From JBBRLA01 sp038231615 (GTDB lineage: Bacteria > Myxococcota_A > Polyangia > Palsa-1104 > JAEUJZ01), in the NCBI GenBank assembly GCA_038231615.1, contig JBBRLA010000231.1, forward strand, positions 1 through 11,619: a stretch of 11,619 nucleotides of DNA, in the 5' to 3' direction. Of this stretch, positions 1-5,929 are shown in pieces. Every line of letters starts with the position of its first letter. The stretch's first letter is position 1. A program made the translations under genes and the position numbers. The notes under the pieces were generated by a model. That model was not told where the DNA came from. It saw only the letters and a list, made by a program, of their open reading frames with translations, and did no database searches.

Positions 1-1
1 C

Positions 2-181
2 AACACCAAGATCGTGCTGACCGGCGACCCCTACCAGATCGACAACCCCTACGTGGACAGCACCAACAACGGCCTGACCACCGTGGTCGAACGCTTCAAG
101 GGCGAGCAACTGGCCGGCCACCTCACCCTGAGCAAGGGCGAACGCTCTGCCCTTGCTGAGCTGTCCTCTAACTTACTTTAG
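2..181 (+). CDS. PhoH-family ATPase, C-terminal fragment (5' end outside window)
   Basis: The open frame from base 2 encodes 59 residues ending at TAG 179-181. It contains KIVLTGDPYQIDNPYVD, followed by NGLTTVVERFKG and LTKGERS-like LSKGERSALAELSSNLL. This is the typical end of PhoH-like proteins, and the LTGDPxQID stretch is the Walker B/sensor-side segment of the P-loop ATPase core. The NPYVDSTNNGL wording matches the longer PhoH proteins that carry an N-terminal PIN nuclease domain (proposed RNA-unwinding ribonucleases), but that half lies outside the window, so the PIN domain is inferred. The C terminus looks complete. It runs convergently with cysS. The last codons are noticeably less GC-biased, and the stop codon sits on the left boundary of the inverted-repeat element that follows. 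Confidence 0.88.
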   Translation, partial: NTKIVLTGDPYQIDNPYVDSTNNGLTTVVERFKGEQLAGHLTLSKGERSALAELSSNLL

Positions 182-347
182 AAAGAAGTACCTGGCCGGG
201 CATCTTTTGGCGTACCTCTCCCCCATGTCCTCGCATTCGCGAGGCCATGGGTGGTGCCCCCACGCTTCTTCGGTCACGTACAGTAGTACGCTCCCTCGGT
301 CGCTGTGGGGGTGCGCCAAAATCTGCTCCGGCCATGTGCTTCTTTCT
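180..347. repeat. Nested inverted-repeat element (possible REP/MITE or bidirectional terminator)
   Basis: The outer arms 180-212 and 314-347 are imperfect reverse complements. Both begin AGAAAGAAG and share TGGCCGG and TTTTGGCG, with a few substitutions and a short indel. Inside lie two further hairpins. Hairpin A pairs 222-227 with 246-251 (CCCATG/CATGGG) and 229-234 with 239-244 (CCTCGC/GCGAGG) around an ATTC loop, with one mismatch. Hairpin B pairs 256-263 with 305-312 (GCCCCCAC/GTGGGGGT, one G-U) and is capped by CGTAC-AGTA-GTACG at 277-290. Read on either strand the element ends in a pyrimidine-rich TTCTTTCT after a long stem, and it sits between two converging genes. It could therefore terminate both. 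No protein-coding potential is convincing. That it is a dispersed repeat is inference; its inverted structure is directly visible. Confidence 0.75.
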
Positions 348-381
348 GAGATGACTCTTCATCAACTGACGCGACCCTGTA

Positions 382-400
382 TAGAGCGATGCTCGCTCTA
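382..400 (-). terminator. Small perfect hairpin over the cysS stop codon
   Basis: TAGAGCGA (382-389) and TCGCTCTA (393-400) form a perfect 8-bp stem with a 3-base loop. On the minus strand the stem begins with the TAG stop codon of cysS. There is no following T-run, so a classic intrinsic terminator is not supported. It could slow polymerase, protect the mRNA 3' end, or act with the larger element at 180-347. Confidence 0.4.
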
Positions 401-1945
401 GTCCGCGATCCTCCAGCGCGGCCCGGACGGTGTATCCATCAGTTCCACGCCCAGGGTGCGCAATTCTCCCCGCAGCACATCGCTGGTGCCAAAGTCCTTT
501 GCCTTCCGCGCCGCCTCTCGCGCCGCGATGCGTCCCTCGATCATCCCCAGATCCAGGCCCTTGGCCCAGATGCGCCGCACCCGGTGCTCGCCCAGCCACT
601 GCGCCGGCTCCGCCGTCAGCAGGCCGAGCACCTCCCCGACGGCCGCCAGTTCCCGATGAAGTCGCTGCAGCGTCCGCCGACGCACGTCCTTCGGGAGCGC
701 GGGTTCGATGCGGTTGTCCAGCACCCGGTTGGCCAGCGCCAGGGCAAAGCTCCACTCCGCCAGGGCCGCGGCGGTGTTGAAATCGTCGTCCAACCCCGCC
801 TGCAGGCGCAAGAACCACCCCACGGCCTCCGCCGCCACCGGCCCCTCGGCGACCGCCTTGCCCACGGCCAGCGCCTCGGTCAGGCGCTGCCGGGTCAGGT
901 AGCCGTACTCCAGCCGCCCCTCCGCCTCCTCCAGGCCCGGCAGCCGGACCGACGCCGGGTCAGCATCCCTGGGCAGATCGATGTCGAAGCTGATGGGATT
1001 GCGGTAGTGCGTCGTCAGCAGGAAAAGCCGCACCGCCTCCCCGCCGTGCCGCTCGATGCAGGCGCGGGCCACGAATACCTCGTAAAGCCGCCGCATCTTC
1101 TCGTCGGACTTCGCGATCTTGGCCCCCTCGGCGATGACCTCGCCCTGATGCACCCAGCGGAACCCCACATGGCCGTTGTGCAGCCAGTGCCGGGCGAAGG
1201 TCCCCGGCCCATGGACCCCCTGCGCCTGCGCCCGCTCGTTCTCGTGATGGGGAAACCGCAGATCGATACCCCCGCCGTGAATGTCGAAGGTCCGCCCCAG
1301 GTATTTCTCCGCCATCGCCGAGCACTCGATGTGCCACCCAGGTCGTCCGGCCCCCCACGGCGACGGCCACGACGGTTCGCCCGGCTTGGTCGCTTTCCAC
1401 AGGGCGAAGTCGGCGGCATCCCGCTTCCGCGGGTCAATTTCCTTGCGCGCACCCGCGAGAAGGTCCTCCATGGACACGTGCGACAGTTCCCCATAGCCAG
1501 GGAAGCCCCCGACCGAGTAATACACCGAGCCCTCGACCTCGTAGGCCAGGCCCCGCTCCATCAGCGCCGTGATCTGCGCCTGCATCTCCCCGATGTGCGC
1601 GGTGGCGCAGGGTTCCACGTCGGGCGGCTGGCACCCCAGGGCGGCGCAGTCCCGGTGAAACTCCTCGGTGAAGCGCGTCGCGAAGGCCGTCGGGTCCTCG
1701 CCGCACTCCCGGGCGCGGTTGATGATCTTGTCGTCCACGTCGGTGATGTTGCGGACGTAGGTCGTCGAAAGGCCCCGCGACCGCAGGTGTCGTGCCACCA
1801 CGTCGAAGACCACCAGCGGGCGGGCGTTGCCGATGTGAAACAGGTTGTAGACCGTCGGCCCGCAGACGTACATGCGGGCCTGCCCGGCCTCCAGCGGGAC
1901 GAACTCGACCTTGATTTGCCTTTCGGTATCGTGGACCTGGATCAT
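398..1945 (-). CDS. cysS: Cysteinyl-tRNA synthetase
   Basis: This class I aminoacyl-tRNA synthetase charges tRNA-Cys with cysteine in the cytoplasm. At 515 residues it is somewhat longer than the usual ~460-480. Visible marks, numbered from the chosen ATG, are CGPTVYN with zinc ligand C28, the HIGN signature at 37-40, ADFALWK and WHIECSAM (C208), and GGGIDLRFPHHENE. In the last of these, H233 and E237 complete the zinc site. The second ATP-binding signature reads KIAKS (276-280) instead of KMSKS and is followed by DEK rather than LGN, within a longer local loop than usual. The C terminus (DFGTSDVLRGELRTLGVELMDT) is the normal anticodon-binding end. The ATG at 1943-1945 is preferred over one five codons upstream because GAGGGAG lies just ahead of it and it overlaps the upstream stop as ATGA, which indicates translational coupling. 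It is the last gene of the minus-strand cluster. Confidence 0.95.
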   Translation of the reverse strand: MIQVHDTERQIKVEFVPLEAGQARMYVCGPTVYNLFHIGNARPLVVFDVVARHLRSRGLSTTYVRNITDVDDKIINRARECGEDPTAFATRFTEEFHRDCAALGCQPPDVEPCATAHIGEMQAQITALMERGLAYEVEGSVYYSVGGFPGYGELSHVSMEDLLAGARKEIDPRKRDAADFALWKATKPGEPSWPSPWGAGRPGWHIECSAMAEKYLGRTFDIHGGGIDLRFPHHENERAQAQGVHGPGTFARHWLHNGHVGFRWVHQGEVIAEGAKIAKSDEKMRRLYEVFVARACIERHGGEAVRLFLLTTHYRNPISFDIDLPRDADPASVRLPGLEEAEGRLEYGYLTRQRLTEALAVGKAVAEGPVAAEAVGWFLRLQAGLDDDFNTAAALAEWSFALALANRVLDNRIEPALPKDVRRRTLQRLHRELAAVGEVLGLLTAEPAQWLGEHRVRRIWAKGLDLGMIEGRIAAREAARKAKDFGTSDVLRGELRTLGVELMDTPSGPRWRIAD

Positions 1946-3204
1946 GCTCCCTCGCGCCATTCACTGAAGCTGCGCCCCAGGTACCAAAGGTTGAACCCCA
2001 TGAACAAGAGCAGCAGCGTCCCGATCGGCAGCGTCCAGCGCACACCCGAAGGGGTTTCTCCTCCCACCAGCACCAGCGCGCCTTCGGGGATGTTCAGCGG
2101 CTCGCTGATCTGCACCGCCTGGATGGTGATGCCGATGCCGTCCCCAAAGGGCAGGAGCACCGGTTCCCCCGCAGGCGGCCTTATCGCGACCAGGCCCTTG
2201 CCGGTGGCCTCGTACCGGGTCGGCTGCTTCAGTTCGTCCGGCCCCGGGATCGAGAGCCCCCCCGCCCCCTTCCGCAAGCCCGAGAGCGGCACCCGGTAGA
2301 CCTCGATCCGATGCCAGAGCAGCATCCCCTGGGCATCTACCCGCGCCACCGCCTGGTTTCGCGCCGCCGCGCCTGCGGGAAGCCGCAGTACGTAGCCAAA
2401 CCCGTCCTTGGTCTCGACCCCGGGGCCGGCAGGAAGCCCCAGGCGATCCACTTCGTGCCGGGCGTCCGGCTCCGAGGGGAACTTGTCCCGCGACAGGAGC
2501 ACCCGCAGGTCTTCCGGGAAGAGCACGTCGATGAGCAGCTCTTTCTCCGGCGGGATGGTGACGCTTTCCCCGGCCCGGTCGGCCAGCGAGAGCGGCGCCG
2601 GCAGGGGCCCATCGGGCAGCGCCTTGAGCGCCGGCAACGACAGGGCCCGCGTCACCTGCACCTTCTGCCGGTAGTAGTCCTTTACCGTCGTCGCGTAGGT
2701 CAGATCGGAGAAGCGCCGCAGACGCCCGGTGAAGCGTCCCACAAGACCCGCCTCCTCGGCTTCCTCATGAGCGCCCAGCACCACCAGCAGCCGGGACTGC
2801 GTCCCCAGCAGGCGGAAGAGCTGGGACCGGGTGCGCTCGCCCCGGGACTCGAAGGCCAGCGCGTTGCGGAAGTCCGGCATCCCCGAAAGGGAGACATACC
2901 GCTCCGGGACCATCGAGGACACCGCCCCCCGGGCCTCGCCCAGGGAGGTGGGCGCTCTGGGCTGCAAGCTGTAGGCGATATCTCCGCGCAGCCGCCAAAG
3001 GAGCAGCGCGCCAAGCATCAGCACGGCGAAGGCGAGCAGCGGGCTGCGCCGGATGCGCGACGGCGGCAGCCGCACGAGTTCCGGATCGACCGCGTCCTTC
3101 GAGATCGGAGCGCCCGGCTCAGGCAGACCGGCGTGTTCCTCGGGTGTGGTTTCCGCGCCCGGCTCTGCGCCGTCACCGCGACTGGCGCTCGGATCCTGTG
3201 CCAT
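1942..3204 (-). CDS. Bitopic membrane protein of unknown function
   Basis: I do not recognise this 420-residue protein. It starts with a charged, Pro/Gly/Glu-rich cytoplasmic N terminus (1-50). A transmembrane segment at about 54-70 (LLAFAVLMLGALLLW) follows, preceded by RRS and RIRR-type positive charges. About 320 residues then lie probably outside the cytoplasm. A second transmembrane segment sits at about 390-408 (TLPIGTLLLLFMGFNLWYLG), followed by a short tail. The large central region is mixed alpha/beta in character with no catalytic motif that I can see. The ATG at 3202-3204 has AGGAG about 11 bases upstream, rather far but usable. It lies 115 bp downstream of the DUF4388 gene and overlaps cysS by 4 bp, so it is probably co-transcribed with both. 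The N-out or N-in orientation is inferred from the positive-inside rule. Confidence 0.8.
   Translation of the reverse strand: MAQDPSASRGDGAEPGAETTPEEHAGLPEPGAPISKDAVDPELVRLPPSRIRRSPLLAFAVLMLGALLLWRLRGDIAYSLQPRAPTSLGEARGAVSSMVPERYVSLSGMPDFRNALAFESRGERTRSQLFRLLGTQSRLLVVLGAHEEAEEAGLVGRFTGRLRRFSDLTYATTVKDYYRQKVQVTRALSLPALKALPDGPLPAPLSLADRAGESVTIPPEKELLIDVLFPEDLRVLLSRDKFPSEPDARHEVDRLGLPAGPGVETKDGFGYVLRLPAGAAARNQAVARVDAQGMLLWHRIEVYRVPLSGLRKGAGGLSIPGPDELKQPTRYEATGKGLVAIRPPAGEPVLLPFGDGIGITIQAVQISEPLNIPEGALVLVGGETPSGVRWTLPIGTLLLLFMGFNLWYLGRSFSEWREGA
1943..1953 (-). promoter_or_regulatory. Ribosome binding site and ATGA coupling junction for cysS
   Basis: On the minus strand GAGGGAG (1947-1953) is followed by C and the ATG at 1945-1943. 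The ATG overlaps the TGA (1944-1942) of the upstream membrane-protein gene. This junction decides the cysS start and suggests that ribosomes finishing the upstream gene re-initiate on cysS. Confidence 0.6.
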
Positions 3205-3319
3205 GGTTTACCGGTCTCCTGACTGCTTGCAGATAGAAGAAATTATCCGACCCTCACTCGATTTACCACCCCCCGGCAAGAACCGCGTGCGTGATGAAGC
3301 GGACACGGACAAGCGGACC

Positions 3320-4447
3320 TTACGATTTGGAGGGCAGCCGGCCCGAGGGCAGCGTGGTGCGCAGGGGCGGCGGCGTGCGTGGCGCAGCCGGCGCGGGCCC
3401 GGCGGGGGGCGTCCCGACCGCCGAGGGGCTGGCCAGGGTGCTCGGGGCAGAGGCCCCCGGGGCAGCCCCCTGTCCCGGGGCGGAGGTGGCGACAATCGGC
3501 ACCAGCGCCAGCGAACGCCGACGGGACTTCATCGGCAGCGGGGTCTGCCCGGTCCCGGCCTGCATCTGAATCAACCGACCCATTTCGGGCAACGACGATC
3601 GATCGGCGGGCAGCGGCTCGTCTGCGGGCTGGTAGGGGAACCCGGCCGGCCGGGGCGCATCCGGGGCCGGGCGCACCGCTCGCTGCGGACGACCGATTGC
3701 CGGGGGGCGCACATCCAGGAGCGAGCAGACCAAGAACGAATAGAGCAGCGCGTGCAGCGCCCGATCCGAGAGACCCGTGGCGACCCCCAGCTCCGGCAGG
3801 GTCCAGGCCCCGCGCCCCAGCAATTCGCAGGCCCTGGCCTCCGCCGGGGGCAGCCACCGCGCGGACTGCATGGCCTGACCGATGGGCATGCGCAACTCCT
3901 GACCCAGCAGCGCCTGGACTTCCACCTGTAGTTGTTGATCCTGCCAGGCCCGGCGCACCCCGAAGTAGATGACCCGGGTCGGTTCGCAGAGCAGGGCCTC
4001 GCTGCCCAGGGAACCGTGGTCATGCCGCCCGCTGAACACCTGGAACGCCACGTCGGGTAGGAAGAAGACCGTGTGCAAGCGCCGCCGGGCCTGCGCCCGC
4101 AGCCCCTCGGACAGGGCCGCTCGATCGAGGAGCCGCGCCTGCATCATCAGTTCCCCGATGCGGAAGTTGCCGTAGACTCGCAGCGTCTGCGCCCGGGTGT
4201 AGCGCTCGCGATCCAGGGCCCCGGTCTCGAAGAGCACCGTGCCCAGCGGATCGGCGCCGCTCTGCAGGAGCACCTCCACCGGGTAGCCGTTGTGCAGGAA
4301 CACCTGTGCCAGAAGCCGCGTCTCCGTCCCCCCATCCGGCAGGGTTTGGGCGAACTGCATCGCCCCCGAGAGACGCTCCTGATGAAACCGGCCCAGAAGG
4401 ACGGGCAAGGAAGTCTCTCCCAGCTGACCCCGCAGGATTTCAATCAC
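3320..4447 (-). CDS. DUF4388 (PATAN) domain protein with Pro/Ala-rich tail
   Basis: A 375-residue protein. Residues 1 to about 125 resemble the DUF4388/PATAN domain. The opening LRGQLGETSLPVLLGRFHQERLSG matches the family's L-x-G-x-L-x-x-T-S-L-P-x-L-L pattern, and a glycine-containing strand pair (FLHNGYPVEVL) and GTVLFETGAL follow. In myxobacteria this domain is common in gliding, development and two-component proteins and is thought to mediate protein interactions; no enzymatic role is known. Residues about 200-245 (CELLGRGAWTLPELG...LLYSFLVCSLL) could form a small winged-helix-like unit. From 246 on the protein is a low-complexity Pro/Ala/Ser tail. The start is GTG (4447-4445) with only a weak GTGAG upstream. 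It is the first gene after the promoter at 4500-4528 and probably heads the operon that ends with cysS. Confidence 0.82.
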   Translation of the reverse strand: MIEILRGQLGETSLPVLLGRFHQERLSGAMQFAQTLPDGGTETRLLAQVFLHNGYPVEVLLQSGADPLGTVLFETGALDRERYTRAQTLRVYGNFRIGELMMQARLLDRAALSEGLRAQARRRLHTVFFLPDVAFQVFSGRHDHGSLGSEALLCEPTRVIYFGVRRAWQDQQLQVEVQALLGQELRMPIGQAMQSARWLPPAEARACELLGRGAWTLPELGVATGLSDRALHALLYSFLVCSLLDVRPPAIGRPQRAVRPAPDAPRPAGFPYQPADEPLPADRSSLPEMGRLIQMQAGTGQTPLPMKSRRRSLALVPIVATSAPGQGAAPGASAPSTLASPSAVGTPPAGPAPAAPRTPPPLRTTLPSGRLPSKS

Positions 4448-4463
4448 GACTCACGCGCGGCCT

Positions 4464-4508
4464 CGGTATGAGAACGTAAGGCATAATACTTATAAGACAA
4501 TCATACCG
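4464..4508. promoter_or_regulatory. Interrupted palindrome overlapping the promoter (candidate operator)
   Basis: CGGTATGA (4464-4471) and TCATACCG (4501-4508) are perfect 8-base inverted repeats separated by 29 bases. The right half covers the predicted -10 box and the left half falls about 22-29 bases downstream of the predicted start. Between them CTTATAAG (4489-4496) is itself palindromic. The arrangement suits a repressor with two half-sites, or a leader-RNA hairpin. The binding factor is unknown. Confidence 0.4.
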
Positions 4509-4528
4509 CGCCCGCCCCTCGCCGGCAA
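4500..4528 (-). promoter_or_regulatory. Sigma70-like promoter for the DUF4388-membrane protein-cysS cluster
   Basis: On the minus strand TTGCCG (4528-4523, four of six matches to TTGACA) is followed after exactly 17 bp by TATGAT (4505-4500, five of six matches to TATAAT). Transcription would start near 4493 and give a leader of roughly 45 bases before the GTG at 4447. It lies in a relatively AT-rich patch in otherwise very GC-rich DNA. Confidence 0.5.
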
Positions 4529-4608
4529 GGCGACACGAAGCTGTTCCTGATGAAAGCGCCCTTGCGCCTGAGCGATCTGGGACAGACCCTGGCCTGGCCC
4601 CTCAATCT

Positions 4609-5901
4609 TCAGATCAAGGGCTGATGACCCGGCACAGGGCGCCGTGCCGCGCCGCGCACCCGGGCCACGCTTTCCCCCACCCAGGCAGCCACCTGGTCGA
4701 CCTCCGCGGCGGTGTTGCCCACCCCCAGGGAGAAGCGCACCCCTTCCAGTGCCTCTTTCTCGGAAAGCCCCAGGGCCACCAGCACCGGCGATGGCTCGGT
4801 CGAGCCGGAGCTGCACGCGGCCCCGGTGGACACGGCGACGCCGCACAGGTCCAGGTTCATCATCAACAGCTCGCCCTCAACCCCGGCGAAGCCAACGTTG
4901 CATGTCCCCGGGGCGCGCCGTCCCTCTTCCCCATCGCCGTGCAGTCGGGCCCCGGGGATGCGCAGGAGCTGCGTCTCCAAGCGGTCGCGCAACCCCGCGA
5001 TGAAGCGGACGCGCTCGGGCAAGCCCTCGGCCGCCATCGCGCAAGCCACGCCAAGGCCGACGATGGCGGGGACGTTCTCCGTCCCGGCCCGGCGGCCCTT
5101 CTCCTGCTGCCCCCCCAAAATCAAGGGCCAAAGCAAGGCGCTCTTCCGCCCACCCTCCCGACAATAGACCGCGCCCACCCCTTTGGGCCCATGGAGCTTG
5201 TGTCCGCTCATCGTCAGCAGATCCACCCCCAGGGCGTTCACATCGAGGGGGAGGCGCCCAGCCGCCTGCACCGCGTCGCAGTGAAAGAGCGCGCCGTGCT
5301 CATGGCTCAGGCGGCACAGCTCTGCGATCGGATACAGGTTGCCCAGTTCGTGGTTGCACCGGGACAGGCTCACCAGCAGGGTCTGTCGCGCCCGCAGCGC
5401 CCGGCGCAGGTCCTCCGGGTCGATGCGCCCCTGTCCGTCCACCGGCAGCCAGGTCACCGCGGCGGGACCTTCGGCCCCATCCACAGAAGCTTCGACGGCT
5501 GCCTTGATGACCGACGGGTGCTCCAGCGGGCTGCTGATCACCTGGCCGTGCCTTTCGCCCAAGACGACCTGCTGCCGGCAGGCCCCCAGCACCGCGGTGT
5601 TGTTGCCCTCCGTGCCGCCCGAGGTGAAGAAGATCTCCTCCGGGCTGGCACCGATGAGGGCTGCCACCCGGCGCCGCGCCCCCTCCACCGCGTCCCGCGC
5701 CGCCCGCCCTTCTTCATGAAGAGACGATGGATTGCCCCAGGCCGGTTGCCGGATGCCAGCCAGATCTTTAAGATGCCCACCAAGATGATCTTTAAGCGGC
5801 ACCACAGCCTCGTTCCACGTACCTTTCATGGACTGCGCGATGGCCTGTATGACCTCGGGATGAGGCGGAGTGGTGGCATTATGGTCGAAGTAGATTCTCA
5901 C
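4609..5901 (-). CDS. Cysteine desulfurase, NifS/IscS family, with N-terminal-region insertion
   Basis: This PLP-dependent enzyme takes sulfur from cysteine, giving alanine and a persulfide for Fe-S clusters or thiolated cofactors and tRNA. Visible family marks in the 430 residues are YFDHNATTPPHPEV, GNPSSLHEEGRAAR and FTSGGTEGNN (cofactor phosphate side). EHPS (H128), HCDAVQA (D209, Q212), SGHKLHGPKG (Schiff-base K235) and TGAACSSGS (catalytic C363) follow, then RFSLG (substrate-binding R389). The usual NNEIG motif reads NHELG. Residues 30-55 are an extra segment between the first helix and GNPSS. The start is GTG (5901-5899) with AAGGTGAG at 5904-5911 ahead of it. No scaffold (iscU) or regulator gene is adjacent in the window, so nifS versus iscS cannot be decided and no symbol is given. 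The gene ends 161 bp before the DUF4388 start. Confidence 0.93.
   Translation of the reverse strand: MRIYFDHNATTPPHPEVIQAIAQSMKGTWNEAVVPLKDHLGGHLKDLAGIRQPAWGNPSSLHEEGRAARDAVEGARRRVAALIGASPEEIFFTSGGTEGNNTAVLGACRQQVVLGERHGQVISSPLEHPSVIKAAVEASVDGAEGPAAVTWLPVDGQGRIDPEDLRRALRARQTLLVSLSRCNHELGNLYPIAELCRLSHEHGALFHCDAVQAAGRLPLDVNALGVDLLTMSGHKLHGPKGVGAVYCREGGRKSALLWPLILGGQQEKGRRAGTENVPAIVGLGVACAMAAEGLPERVRFIAGLRDRLETQLLRIPGARLHGDGEEGRRAPGTCNVGFAGVEGELLMMNLDLCGVAVSTGAACSSGSTEPSPVLVALGLSEKEALEGVRFSLGVGNTAAEVDQVAAWVGESVARVRGAARRPVPGHQPLI
5737..5814. repeat. In-frame 78-bp insertion with AT-rich repeats inside the cysteine desulfurase gene
   Basis: This stretch encodes residues 30-55 of the desulfurase, which have no counterpart in ordinary NifS/IscS proteins, where the first helix leads directly into GNPSS. 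Its core 5762-5796 contains the 10-mer GATCTTTAAG twice (5763-5772 and 5787-5796, 24 bp apart). These copies encode LKD-H-L-G-G-H-LKD. Short odd palindromes such as AAGATGATCTT also occur. By my count 13 of the 35 core bases are G or C, far below the flanking gene. The length is a multiple of three and the frame stays open. A lineage-specific loop and an in-frame palindromic element insertion are both possible. Confidence 0.6.
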
Positions 5902-5929
5902 AACTCACCTTGACACGGATTTCCAGGCC

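Noticed and set aside
168..818. Minus-strand open frame running from cysS through the inverted-repeat element
   Set aside because: It is out of frame with cysS and continues into palindromic DNA. Repeats of this type often stay open in several frames.
1946..1960. ATG at 1958-1960 as the cysS start (five residues longer)
   Set aside because: The ATG at 1943-1945 has the ribosome site and the ATGA junction. The added MARGS is not family-like and would be read from within the upstream gene.
389..2299. 636-codon plus-strand open frame over cysS and the membrane-protein gene
   Set aside because: It is an antisense shadow of cysS with an Arg/Pro/His-rich product and no recognisable motif.
3205..3319. 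GATAAT as a -10 for the membrane-protein gene, and repeated AAGCGGAC as a regulator site
   Set aside because: No acceptable -35 at 16-18 bp, and the two AAGCGGAC copies are simple direct repeats in a short gap without other support.
398..5901. Cysteine desulfurase and cysS as one cysteine-metabolism operon
   Set aside because: Two unrelated genes, a 161-bp gap and a good internal promoter separate them. Co-transcription cannot be claimed from the sequence alone.
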